Assembly (NCBI GenBank): GCA_011052055.1
Contig: DRJW01000391.1
Coordinates: 1 to 18,997, forward strand
Direction of reading: 5' to 3'
DNA: 18,997 nucleotides
Origin: Nitrospirota bacterium
GTDB taxonomy: Bacteria; Nitrospinota_A; UBA7883
The position numbers and the translations under genes are program-made. The notes below the pieces were generated by a model. It had not been told where the DNA came from. It saw only the letters and a program-made list of their open reading frames with translations, and did no database searches. The stretch's first letter is position 1, and each line of letters starts with the position of its first letter. This document shows, piece by piece, positions 1 to 7,106 of the stretch.

Positions 1-418
1 CGCCATGACAGCTTTCACATCCCGCCGTGACAGCCGGCCTTCCCACCATAACGTCCGCCAGATAGTTATCCAGAGAGTCGAGTATCGAGCCTGCTTTTGC
101 GTGATGAGATTTGGCGACCTCATCTTGCTGTTTGTCATGGCATTTGCCGCAGTCTTTGGGCGTGACAAGAGTGGCGATCAGCAGACCTTCATGAGTGAAA
201 GCGTCCGGCTCACCTTTTTTCGCCTGGTGGCAACCATAGCAGGTGACGTTTCTTTTCGCGTGTTTCGAGTTTACCCACTGGTTATAAAGCCCGGGGCTTT
301 CCCGCTTGTGGCAGGTCATACATTTTCCCTGAAGCTTTTCAACGCTCGCCTCGCCGGCCCAGGCGGAGGACGCAAGGATAAAGATAAAAACCGAAATCAT
401 TAAAGTCTTAACTACCAT
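1..418 (-). CDS. Multihaem cytochrome c, HAO-like, N-terminal part (3' end outside window)
   Basis: Reverse-strand reading frame starting at an ATG eight bases after an AAGGA-type Shine-Dalgarno, and still open at the window edge after 139 codons. Residues 1-21 form a signal peptide (hydrophobic core, then ASSAWA before GE), so the product is periplasmic. Four CxxCH haem-c motifs are visible: CMTCH 33-37, CYGCH 60-64, CGKCH 90-94 and CESCH 134-138. The dense motif spacing, the W..SKHA stretch after haem 1 and TPKDCGKCH around haem 3 resemble octahaem cytochromes of the hydroxylamine oxidoreductase family. That assignment is recognition by eye. The catalytic haem and any cross-linking Tyr would lie beyond the window, so oxidase versus reductase type cannot be decided. 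It starts 23 nt after the upstream amt stop, so it is probably cotranscribed with the ammonium transporters. Alternatives are another multihaem family such as a tetrathionate-reductase-like or NrfA-related cytochrome, though no CxxCK is seen. Confidence 0.85.
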   Translation of the reverse strand, partial: MVVKTLMISVFIFILASSAWAGEASVEKLQGKCMTCHKRESPGLYNQWVNSKHAKRNVTCYGCHQAKKGEPDAFTHEGLLIATLVTPKDCGKCHDKQQDEVAKSHHAKAGSILDSLDNYLADVMVGRPAVTAGCESCHG

Positions 419-441
419 CTTTAATCCTTTCAAAATTAATG

Positions 442-1827
442 TCAGTTATAGGCGCTTTCGCGATGCTCGGTCTGGTCGAGCCCCATGATCTCCGAATCGA
501 GATCGGGACGAATCTTGACGACGAGATCTACCGCTTTAAGCAAAATGGTCGTTCCGACGAAACAAAATACCGATGTGACCACAACAGCCACAATCTGAAT
601 CCAGAGCTGACCCGGATCGCCCTCCAGCAGGCCTCTCGCTCCGTTTTCGCCCGTGACAAGCCTTGACGCGAAAATGCCTGTGGCTATGGCGCCCCAGGCT
701 CCTCCGACACCATGAATGCCAAAAGCGTCCAGAGCGTCGTCGTATCCCATCCTGTGTTTGTAAAACACGGCGAAGTAGCAGATCACGCCAGCTGAAAATC
801 CTATGAAAAGGCTGGCCATCGGAGTCACGAACCCGGCGGCGGGCGTAATCGCCACCAGACCGGCCACCGCTCCCGACGCTATGCCAACCGCAGTCGGGCT
901 CCCTCCGTGCCACCACTCTATAAACATCCACCCGAGCGCGGCTGAGCTTGCGGCGGTGTTTGTCGCAAGAAAAGCGCTGGCGGCCAGGCTATCGGCGGCC
1001 ACGGCGGAGCCTGCGTTAAATCCGAACCATCCGAACCATAGCAGTCCGGCGCCGATGACGACCATAGGGACGTTGTGGGGCATTATCATATCCTGGCCGT
1101 ACCCTTTGCGTTTGCCAATGAACATCGCCGCCGCAAGCCCGGAGACGCCTGAGGCGATATGCACTACCGTGCCGCCAGCGAAATCGAGCGCTCCGAGCCT
1201 GGCCAGCCATCCGCCTCCCCACACCCAATGGGCGAGCGGAGCGTAAATGAAAGTGACCCACAACAAAGAGAAGAGAATAAAAGCCGGAAATCGCACCCGC
1301 TCTGCGTATGAGCCGGATATGAGCGCCACGGTGATGACGGCGAAAACGCCCTGGAAAACGACGAAGATCGAATCGGGAATAGACAATCCCATATTTATGT
1401 TTTGAGCTTGCGCCGAGCCGGGCAGGGGAATGCCTTTTAAGCCCAAGTGCGCAAGTCCGCCGATTACGCCCCCAAAGTCTGGGCCGAAAGCGAGGGAATA
1501 TCCCCACAAAACCCAGACCACGCTGACAAGCGCAAGACTTGTGAATGAATACATTATCGTAGAGAGCGTATTTTTAGAGCGGCTAAGGCCACCGTAAAAA
1601 AGAGCGAGGCCAGGCAGGGTCATCAGGGCCACCATCGCTGTCGCCGTAAGTATCCAGGCGACCGAGCCTGAGTCTATGGCTGGTAAGGTCTCCTCGGCGA
1701 GGGCCGGACTGGCCAGAAACGTTGTCATAAGACACACAGCCGATAGCGTGGGGCGCAGGGGCGGCAGGCTTTTTAGTGAGCGCCTTTTTAGTGAGCGCAT
1801 AGATGTCTTGCTGATTTTAAATTTCAT
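442..1827 (-). CDS. amt: Ammonium transporter (second amt of operon)
   Basis: Inner-membrane Amt/Rh-family channel of 461 residues that moves ammonium into the cell. A cleavable leader ends near residue 44 (SPALA before EE). Family landmarks are present: PGLALFYGG (72-80), HWVWGGGWLA (200-209), ALDFAGG with the first pore His at 223, WFGWFGFNAGS (264-274), and the second pore His at 372 in IHGVGG. Only the N-terminus is unusual: residues 11-20 contain an RSLKR/RSLKS duplication from a 15-bp tandem repeat, adding charge ahead of the leader. The first ATG is preceded by GGAA at suitable spacing; the ATG at codon 10 has no Shine-Dalgarno. The C-terminal tail (EHRESAY) differs from the HGERAY form in the neighbouring paralogue. 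It lies between another amt and the multihaem cytochrome gene. Confidence 0.95.
   Translation of the reverse strand: MKFKISKTSMRSLKRRSLKSLPPLRPTLSAVCLMTTFLASPALAEETLPAIDSGSVAWILTATAMVALMTLPGLALFYGGLSRSKNTLSTIMYSFTSLALVSVVWVLWGYSLAFGPDFGGVIGGLAHLGLKGIPLPGSAQAQNINMGLSIPDSIFVVFQGVFAVITVALISGSYAERVRFPAFILFSLLWVTFIYAPLAHWVWGGGWLARLGALDFAGGTVVHIASGVSGLAAAMFIGKRKGYGQDMIMPHNVPMVVIGAGLLWFGWFGFNAGSAVAADSLAASAFLATNTAASSAALGWMFIEWWHGGSPTAVGIASGAVAGLVAITPAAGFVTPMASLFIGFSAGVICYFAVFYKHRMGYDDALDAFGIHGVGGAWGAIATGIFASRLVTGENGARGLLEGDPGQLWIQIVAVVVTSVFCFVGTTILLKAVDLVVKIRPDLDSEIMGLDQTEHRESAYN
1769..1798. repeat. 15-bp perfect tandem duplication in the amt leader
   Basis: CTTTTTAGTGAGCGC occurs twice back to back (1769-1783 and 1784-1798). 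It is in frame and duplicates five residues in the positively charged N-region of the transporter leader. It looks like a slippage-type duplication. Confidence 0.95.
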
Positions 1828-1858
1828 TTTGAAATTCCAGAAATTCGATGTGTAAAAA

Positions 1859-1898
1859 GCTTCAGGGGGGCCGCCCGGGGGCCGTGCCCCCCTGAATG
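1859..1898 (-). terminator. GC-rich hairpin between the two amt genes (terminator or attenuator)
   Basis: A perfect 10-bp inverted repeat, TTCAGGGGGG (1861-1870) and CCCCCCTGAA (1887-1896), encloses a GC-rich loop. Read on the minus strand the 3' arm is followed by GCTTTTT, the form of an intrinsic terminator placed after the first amt and only about 30 nt before the start of the second. No promoter fits in the remaining gap, so incomplete termination that lowers expression of the second amt and the cytochrome is the simplest reading. A REP-like element is the alternative. Confidence 0.6.
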
Positions 1899-1917
1899 TA
1901 TAAGAAATAACGCTTAA

Positions 1918-3210
1918 CTACAGCGTGTAGGCTCTCTCTCCGTGCAGGCTAAGATCAAGCCCCTGCACCTCGTCTTCTTCAGACACTCTAAGTCCCATCA
2001 CAGCGTCGAGGACTTTGAGGATTATGAATGTCACTCCGAAGCTATACGCCCACGCCGCCGCCACGCTTATAAGCTGGGTTGTGAACTGGCCCGGGTTCCC
2101 GAAGAACAGGCCGTCGGTTCCGCCGATAGCGGCGGTGGCGAACAGTCCGGTGCATAAAGCGCCAATTGTTCCACCTATGCCATGAACGGCGAACACGTCG
2201 AGCGAATCATCGTATCCGAACTTGTTCTTGGCGACTACGGCCATGTAACAGCCGCCTCCGGCGATCAGGCCGATCACGATAGCCGATATCGGGCCTACGA
2301 AACCGGAAGCTGGCGTAATCGCCACAAGCCCGGCCACGCCGCCCGAAGCGGCTCCCAACAGCGTCGGTTTTCCTTTGAGCGTCCATTCGGTCAACAGCCA
2401 GCCAAGCACCGCAGAGCCGGCCGCGATCTGCGTCACCACAAAAGCCGAGGCCGCCACGCCGTCGGCGGCAAGCTCGGATCCTGCGTTAAACCCGAACCAT
2501 CCGAACCATAACATCCCGGCGCCAAGCAAAGTAAGCGGGAGGTTGTGAGGCGGCATCGGCTCTGCCGGGTATCCTCTTCGTTTGCCCAGCAGGATGCAGG
2601 CCGCAAGAGCGGAAACCCCGGAGCTGATATGAACGACCAGCCCGCCGGCGAAATCCAGAGCGCCCAGTCCGCTCATCCATCCTCCGCCCCACACCCAGTG
2701 GCACAAAGGATCATATACGAACGTGGACCAGAGGAGAATGAAGACGACAAACGTTGAGAACTTCATCCTTCCCACAATAGCTCCCGATATGAGCGCCGGG
2801 GTGAGGATGGCGAACATCATCTGAAATACCATGAAAAGCTGGTGGGGTATGGTTCCGTTCGGCTCAAGCCCCACTCCATTTAAAGCAAAGAAGGACAAAT
2901 CGCCTATTACTCCGCCGATATCGCTTCCGAACGCCAGGCTATATCCGAAAAGCACCCACTGAATCGTGATGACGCCCAGCGTTATGAAACTGAGCAAAAG
3001 AGTAGACAGCATGTTTTTGCCGCGATCCATGCCTCCGTAAAACAGGGCGAGGCCAGGCACCATCAGCATCACCAGGGCCGAGGCGACAAGCATCCACGCC
3101 GTATCGGCTCCGACGATTTTCGGAGCCTCCTCCTCGGCGAGCGCCGGAGCGATATCAAAAAACAGACCGGCTAACGCCGCAAAAAACGTAAATTTAATAA
3201 TGTTCCTCAT
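1918..3210 (-). CDS. amt: Ammonium transporter (first amt of operon, overlaps glnK)
   Basis: Amt/Rh ammonium channel of 430 residues with a leader ending about residue 25 (APALA before EE) and roughly eleven hydrophobic segments. Landmarks: PGLALFYGG (52-60), HWVWGGGW (171-178), ALDFAGG with D186, twin pore histidines H194 and H343, and WFGWFGFNAGS (235-245). The C-terminal tail ends in GLDLSLHGERAY, the conserved cytoplasmic region that contacts GlnK in this family. The start ATG overlaps the glnK stop as ATGA, indicating translational coupling. It is the canonical partner of the adjacent PII protein; the second amt downstream is a diverged paralogue. Confidence 0.96.
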   Translation of the reverse strand: MRNIIKFTFFAALAGLFFDIAPALAEEEAPKIVGADTAWMLVASALVMLMVPGLALFYGGMDRGKNMLSTLLLSFITLGVITIQWVLFGYSLAFGSDIGGVIGDLSFFALNGVGLEPNGTIPHQLFMVFQMMFAILTPALISGAIVGRMKFSTFVVFILLWSTFVYDPLCHWVWGGGWMSGLGALDFAGGLVVHISSGVSALAACILLGKRRGYPAEPMPPHNLPLTLLGAGMLWFGWFGFNAGSELAADGVAASAFVVTQIAAGSAVLGWLLTEWTLKGKPTLLGAASGGVAGLVAITPASGFVGPISAIVIGLIAGGGCYMAVVAKNKFGYDDSLDVFAVHGIGGTIGALCTGLFATAAIGGTDGLFFGNPGQFTTQLISVAAAWAYSFGVTFIILKVLDAVMGLRVSEEDEVQGLDLSLHGERAYTL

Positions 3211-3545
3211 ATCGCCTCCTCTCCTCTCTCGCCCGTGCGGATACGAACGACTTCCTCTACGGAAGTAACGAAGATTTTTCCGTCTCCGATATTGCCGGTG
3301 GAAGCGGCCTGCGTGATCTTCTCTATAGCCTGTTCAACAATATCGGCCTTGATTACCACCTCGATTTTCACCTTGGGAAGGAAATCGACCGTATACTCGG
3401 CGCCTCTATAAAGCTCGGTATGGCCTTTTTGCCGCCCGAAACCTTTTACCTCGGTAACCGTGAGCCCCTGGGCGCCGACGCCGGTCAGAGCCTCTTTTAC
3501 CTCTTCGAGCTTAAAGGGTTTTATAATCGCTTCTAGTTTTTTCAT
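3207..3545 (-). CDS. glnK: PII nitrogen regulatory protein GlnK
   Basis: A complete 112-residue PII protein. The N-terminus MKKLEAIIKPFK and the segments KGFGRQKGHTELYRGAEY and GDGKIFVTSVEEVVRIRTGE are family hallmarks. The T-loop is intact, with Tyr51 (RGAEY), the residue uridylylated by GlnD in proteobacteria. PII senses 2-oxoglutarate and ATP/ADP and blocks Amt when nitrogen is plentiful. The 4-nt overlap with amt supports that role and the name GlnK over GlnB. The gene follows the barrel-protein gene after 93 nt with no obvious sigma-54 promoter of its own, so transcription probably comes from the promoter near 4490. Confidence 0.97.
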   Translation of the reverse strand: MKKLEAIIKPFKLEEVKEALTGVGAQGLTVTEVKGFGRQKGHTELYRGAEYTVDFLPKVKIEVVIKADIVEQAIEKITQAASTGNIGDGKIFVTSVEEVVRIRTGERGEEAI

Positions 3546-3638
3546 TTTTTCCGTTCCATCAATAAAGTTACTGAAATAGCTCCCGCCGCCTTATTTGTAA
3601 AGCGTTCGCGCTATTGACTCCACGAATTAACGCCTCCG

Positions 3639-4379
3639 TTAGAAGTTGACATCGAGCTGAAATGTCATTGTGTTGCTGTTGTCATCAACTCCGTCGCCGT
3701 TAAGATCATTCTCCAGGAAAACGTCATATCCCACGATGAAGCTGGCCTTATCGGACAGGGCGTAAGAGACGCCGAAGCTTACCGCGCTAAACGAGTTTGC
3801 GCCGCCTTGATAATCGATGGCCCCCCAGAACTTTTTGCTTAACTGCTTGTCCCATGAAGCTAAAAGGCCGGTGTTGTCTTCTTTGCCTTTGTTATCCACT
3901 AACAATTTGTCATTTCCAGAGTAACCTCCAATCGATAACCTGCCCAACTCCCCGAAAGTCTTGGCCACCAGCGCGTAAATGATGTTGTAGTCGGTTGAGT
4001 CTTCTTTCGTGCCGAACCCATATCCGCCCACCGCAAGCGAAGGGGACCAGTCGCCGAACGCGCCTTCGGCCACACCGACCTTGGCGTTGAAATATAACGG
4101 ATCGTCGGAAGCCTCCATCATATCTATGCCTACCTCTATTCCCCAAACTTCTGACGGGACGAGGCCCATGGTAAGTCCATACGTGGTCGGGAACATACCA
4201 CCGCCATCCTTCCCCTTCTTGCCTATGGTGTTATAGTTATCCACGCCCAGATGAGGCGTCATGTATCCCTGGATATCAGTGGACGGTATCCATATCTGGG
4301 TGGATGGGGTCGCATGTCCGATAGAGGCGTTACCCAGCATTAATACCATTACTGCGGCTAGCAATCCTAACTTTCGCAT
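3639..4379 (-). CDS. Predicted outer-membrane beta-barrel protein of the amt operon
   Basis: A 246-residue protein starting at an ATG with AGAGGAG five to six bases upstream; the open frame extends 11 codons further but lacks such a site. Residues 1-23 are a signal peptide (GNASIGHA before TPS). The rest alternates hydrophobic and polar residues with Gly and aromatics, as in beta strands, and ends in Phe (QLDVNF), the usual barrel C-terminus. A DLNGDGVDD stretch near the C-terminus resembles a calcium-binding loop and probably lies in the last extracellular loop. Function is not established. Its place at the head of a glnK-amt operon suggests an outer-membrane entry route for ammonium or another nitrogen compound, comparable in position to the TorF-type putative porins beside PII/Amt genes in proteobacteria. 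Confidence 0.8.
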   Translation of the reverse strand: MRKLGLLAAVMVLMLGNASIGHATPSTQIWIPSTDIQGYMTPHLGVDNYNTIGKKGKDGGGMFPTTYGLTMGLVPSEVWGIEVGIDMMEASDDPLYFNAKVGVAEGAFGDWSPSLAVGGYGFGTKEDSTDYNIIYALVAKTFGELGRLSIGGYSGNDKLLVDNKGKEDNTGLLASWDKQLSKKFWGAIDYQGGANSFSAVSFGVSYALSDKASFIVGYDVFLENDLNGDGVDDNSNTMTFQLDVNF

Positions 4380-4484
4380 AAAATCTCCTCTGCTAAAATT
4401 TTTAACAATCAATATTGAGCGGTAAACGGATAATCCTGTTTTGCCCCTCTCTTGCCCTTGTAACCATGTACACCACCTGACAAG

Positions 4485-4500
4485 AGCAAACCCGATGCCA
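4485..4500 (-). promoter_or_regulatory. Sigma-54 (RpoN) promoter for the barrel-glnK-amt operon
   Basis: Minus strand reads TGGCATCGGGTTTGCT, against the consensus TGGCACGNNNNTTGCW: GG at -24, GC at -12 and exact spacing, with only two mismatches. The predicted start site is near 4474, about 95 nt before the start codon of the barrel gene. Sigma-54 control of glnK-amt is well known in proteobacteria, so context agrees. Confidence 0.75.
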
Positions 4501-4572
4501 ACAAGTCAGATTTATATAATGAATTGATATGTAACCTGTTAGCAAAGACGCGCTCTTTTTTTAGGCAATCTG

Positions 4573-4624
4573 GGCGCCTGACAATTAGGCGAGAAACCGG
4601 CTTGGCGCCTGATATTCAGGCGCC
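4573..4624 (-). promoter_or_regulatory. Paired palindromes, candidate activator (enhancer) sites
   Basis: Copy 2 (4604-4624) is a perfect inverted repeat, GGCGCCTGA-TAT-TCAGGCGCC. Copy 1 (4573-4593) has the same left arm and spacer length with a right arm matching at six of nine positions. The copies are 31 bp apart, about three helical turns, so they lie on the same DNA face. Their centres fall at about -109 and -140 from the predicted sigma-54 start site. The sequence is not the enteric NtrC consensus, so which activator binds is unknown. Neither copy has a T-run, which argues against terminators. Confidence 0.5.
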
Positions 4625-4657
4625 CCCCCCCTCATGTTTCCACGAGCTTACTGGCAA

Positions 4658-4685
4658 TTGACAGGCTTATCATTTAAGGTAAAAC
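4658..4685 (+). promoter_or_regulatory. Possible sigma-70 promoter for glgB
   Basis: A perfect TTGACA (4658-4663), a 16-bp spacer and TAAAAC (4680-4685, four of six matches) lie about 75 bp before glgB. This sits in the 381-bp divergent intergenic region (4380-4760), whose other contents are the sigma-54 promoter and the palindrome pair. The -10 is weak. Confidence 0.4.
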
Positions 4686-4760
4686 CGTTCTGAGAGGAAC
4701 CTATTTCAAGTTAGAGTGTTAACCTGTTTTTATTGATCTTTAATAAAGTTAAAAAACTCA

Positions 4761-6968
4761 ATGTCTGCTAAAATCCGCCGGGCCGGTAAGGCTATGGAAT
4801 CAGAGATAAAAAGGATTGTAAACGCGGATCATCGCGATCCGTTTTCTATCCTCGGTATACACGAAACGGACGCAGGGGTGGCGATACGTTGTTTCAATCC
4901 TGAAGCAGCCGAGGTGGCGGTCATCGACATTTATGATCGCAAAGCGCGGTACCAGATGAAAAAAACTGATCCTGCGGGGTTTTTTGAGGCCGTCATACCT
5001 GGCCGGAAAATTTTCGCTTATGACTTGCACATGGTCACCTATCGCGGCGAGCACACCATAAACCGTGACCCCTACAGTTTTCTTCCTTCATTGGGTGAAA
5101 TCGATCTTCATCTTTTTAACGAAGGGAACCATTACGAAATTCATAAAAAACTGGGAGCTCACATTGTGGAGATAGACGGCGTTTCGGGGGTCAGGCTCGC
5201 CGTGTGGGCGCCCAACGCCAAAAGGGTGTCGGTAGTCGGCGATTTTTGCCGGTGGGACGGCAGGCGCTACGCCATGCGCATGCTCGGATCATCCGGGGTG
5301 TGGGAGATATTCATTCCCGGCCTTGGCCAGGGGGCGCTTTACAAGTACGAGATAAAAGCGCAAAACGGAGACCTGTTCGACAAGGCCGACCCCTACGCCT
5401 ACGCCAGCGAACTGCGCCCGAAAACGGCCAGCGCGGTATGGGATATGGACAGCTACGAATGGGATGATGACGAGTGGCTCTCCAGGCGATGCGAAACAGA
5501 TCTTTTGAACAAGCCTATGAGCGTCTACGAAGCTCACCTCGGCTCGTGGGCGCGCAATGCGGACAACGAATGGCTTACCTACAGGGAGCTTGCGCCATTG
5601 CTCGCGCAATACGCGAAACAGCAAAACTATACCCATATCGAGCTTATGCCAATCGGTGAGTTTCCTTACGATCCGTCATGGGGTTACCAGGTCACTGGTT
5701 ATTTTTGTCCCACTTCCAGGTTCGGGAATCCAGATGATTTTAGATATTTCGTTGATTTTCTTCATAACCATGACATCGGCGTGATTATCGACTGGGTGCC
5801 GGCCCACTTTCCCAAAGACGATTTCGGCCTGAGAAGGTTCGACGGTAGCGCGCTTTACGAGCATGAAGACTGGCGCAAAGGAGAGCATAAAGACTGGGGA
5901 ACGCTGATCTTTAACTGTGGCCGGCGCGAGGTGGGAAATTTTCTCTATTCGTCGGTTCTTTTCTGGCTGGAGTTTTACCATATCGACGGAATCAGGGTGG
6001 ACGCGGTCGCGTCGATGCTCTACCTCGACTACTCAAGGGAGGAGGGCGAATGGGAGCCGAACATATTCGGTGGGAGAGAAAACCTGGAGGCGATAGATTT
6101 TTTGCGGAAGATGAACATACTGGTTCATGAGAAATTTCCCGGTGTGATGACCATAGCCGAGGAGTCTACTTCGTGGGGAGGCGTTTCCCGACCGGCGCAT
6201 CTGGGAGGATTGGGGTTCACCTTTAAATGGAACATGGGATGGATGAGCGACATACTCAAATATTTCAGCGCCGATCCCATTTACAGAAAGTATTATCATA
6301 AGAACCTTACTTTCTCCCTGCTCTACGCCTTTCATGAAAACTTCGTCCTGCCGCTGAGCCACGACGAAGTCGTTCACGGGAAAGGATCGTTAATAGGCAA
6401 GATGCCGGGTGACCGATGGAGCAAATTTGCAAATCTCAGGCTACTGTTCGGATACATGTACGCCCATCCGGGAAAGAAACTGATTTTTCAGGGGGGCGAT
6501 ATCGGCCAGTGGAGCGAGTGGGATCACGACACTTCGGTTGACTGGGGCCTGCTTAAATACAGGCCGCACGCCCGTCTGCAAAAATATATGACTCATCTCG
6601 GAAAACTGTATCGCGACAGCAAGTGCATGTGGGAAGATGATTTTTCGTTCCACGGATTCGAATGGGTAGACCTTAACGACGCCGAGTCTTCGACGATCTC
6701 ATTTATCAGGAAATCGAAAAATCCAGACGATTATATGCTTTTCGTTTTTAATTTTACTCCAGTAGTCAGGTATGATTACAAAATAGGGGTTCCTGAAAAC
6801 TGTTTTTATCAAGAGGTTTTAAACTCCGACTCTGAAGATTATTTTGGATCCAATGTGGGTAACAAAGGAGGTGTATGGGCAAAGCCCGCTGTCTGTAACC
6901 AGTGGCCCAACACTATTTCAATAACCCTCCCTCCTCTGGCGATGACCATATTTAGCCCGAAAAGGTAA
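4761..6968 (+). CDS. glgB: 1,4-alpha-glucan (glycogen) branching enzyme
   Basis: A full-length GH13 branching enzyme (735 residues) that makes alpha-1,6 branches in glycogen. An N-terminal module opens with DPFSILG (26-32). The carbohydrate-binding CBM48-like domain includes VWAPNAKRVSVVGDF (148-162). The catalytic barrel holds the nucleophile D414 in GIRVDAV, general acid E467 in AEEST, and D535 in LSHDEVVHGKGS. The C-terminal beta domain ends at FSPKR. The ATG at 4761 has no clear Shine-Dalgarno. An ATG at codon 12 (4794), before MESEIKRIV, is a plausible alternative and sits closer to where the conserved sequence begins. It stands alone between the divergent nitrogen operon and the NtrY cluster; no other glycogen gene is nearby. 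Confidence 0.97.
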   Translation: MSAKIRRAGKAMESEIKRIVNADHRDPFSILGIHETDAGVAIRCFNPEAAEVAVIDIYDRKARYQMKKTDPAGFFEAVIPGRKIFAYDLHMVTYRGEHTINRDPYSFLPSLGEIDLHLFNEGNHYEIHKKLGAHIVEIDGVSGVRLAVWAPNAKRVSVVGDFCRWDGRRYAMRMLGSSGVWEIFIPGLGQGALYKYEIKAQNGDLFDKADPYAYASELRPKTASAVWDMDSYEWDDDEWLSRRCETDLLNKPMSVYEAHLGSWARNADNEWLTYRELAPLLAQYAKQQNYTHIELMPIGEFPYDPSWGYQVTGYFCPTSRFGNPDDFRYFVDFLHNHDIGVIIDWVPAHFPKDDFGLRRFDGSALYEHEDWRKGEHKDWGTLIFNCGRREVGNFLYSSVLFWLEFYHIDGIRVDAVASMLYLDYSREEGEWEPNIFGGRENLEAIDFLRKMNILVHEKFPGVMTIAEESTSWGGVSRPAHLGGLGFTFKWNMGWMSDILKYFSADPIYRKYYHKNLTFSLLYAFHENFVLPLSHDEVVHGKGSLIGKMPGDRWSKFANLRLLFGYMYAHPGKKLIFQGGDIGQWSEWDHDTSVDWGLLKYRPHARLQKYMTHLGKLYRDSKCMWEDDFSFHGFEWVDLNDAESSTISFIRKSKNPDDYMLFVFNFTPVVRYDYKIGVPENCFYQEVLNSDSEDYFGSNVGNKGGVWAKPAVCNQWPNTISITLPPLAMTIFSPKR

Positions 6969-7025
6969 AGGCGCTTATTCCTTTGATTTAAAAGCGCATA
7001 TGTCAACTCAGGCATATAAAGCAGT

Positions 7026-7053
7026 TTGATTCATGTTCCATTACTCGTATAAT
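7026..7053 (+). promoter_or_regulatory. Sigma-70-type promoter for the DUF4390-ntrY operon
   Basis: TTGATT (7026-7031), a 16-bp spacer and a perfect TATAAT (7048-7053). The predicted start site near 7060 leaves a short leader before the start codon at 7107 (or TTG 7083). It is the only strong promoter seen ahead of the six-gene plus-strand run. Confidence 0.6.
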
Positions 7054-7106
7054 CGAACTAATTATTTGCGTCAAATAACATATTGAAATTAAAGAAAATT
7101 TTTCCC

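Noticed and set aside
5..403. Plus-strand open frame of 132 codons at the window start
   Set aside because: It is the antisense shadow of the multihaem cytochrome on the minus strand, which has a signal peptide, a Shine-Dalgarno and four CxxCH motifs.
3601..3612. AGCG-TTCG-CGCT hairpin between the barrel gene and glnK
   Set aside because: Only a four-base stem without a convincing T-run on the minus strand, too weak to call.
4603..4618. TGGCGCCTGATATTCA as a plus-strand sigma-54 promoter for glgB
   Set aside because: GG and C match at -24 but there is no TTGC at the -12 position; the site is explained better by the palindrome.
4573..4624. Palindromes as NtrC boxes of the enteric consensus
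   Set aside because: The half-sites (GGCGCCTGA) and the spacing between GC-rich arms differ from TGCACC-N5-GGTGCA, so no specific activator is named.
4573..4624. CRISPR-like repeat
   Set aside because: Only two imperfect copies with a 10-bp gap, and no cas gene.
6971..6997. GCGCTT/AAGCGC inverted repeat after glgB as a terminator
   Set aside because: Arms of six bases with a 15-base loop and no T-run.
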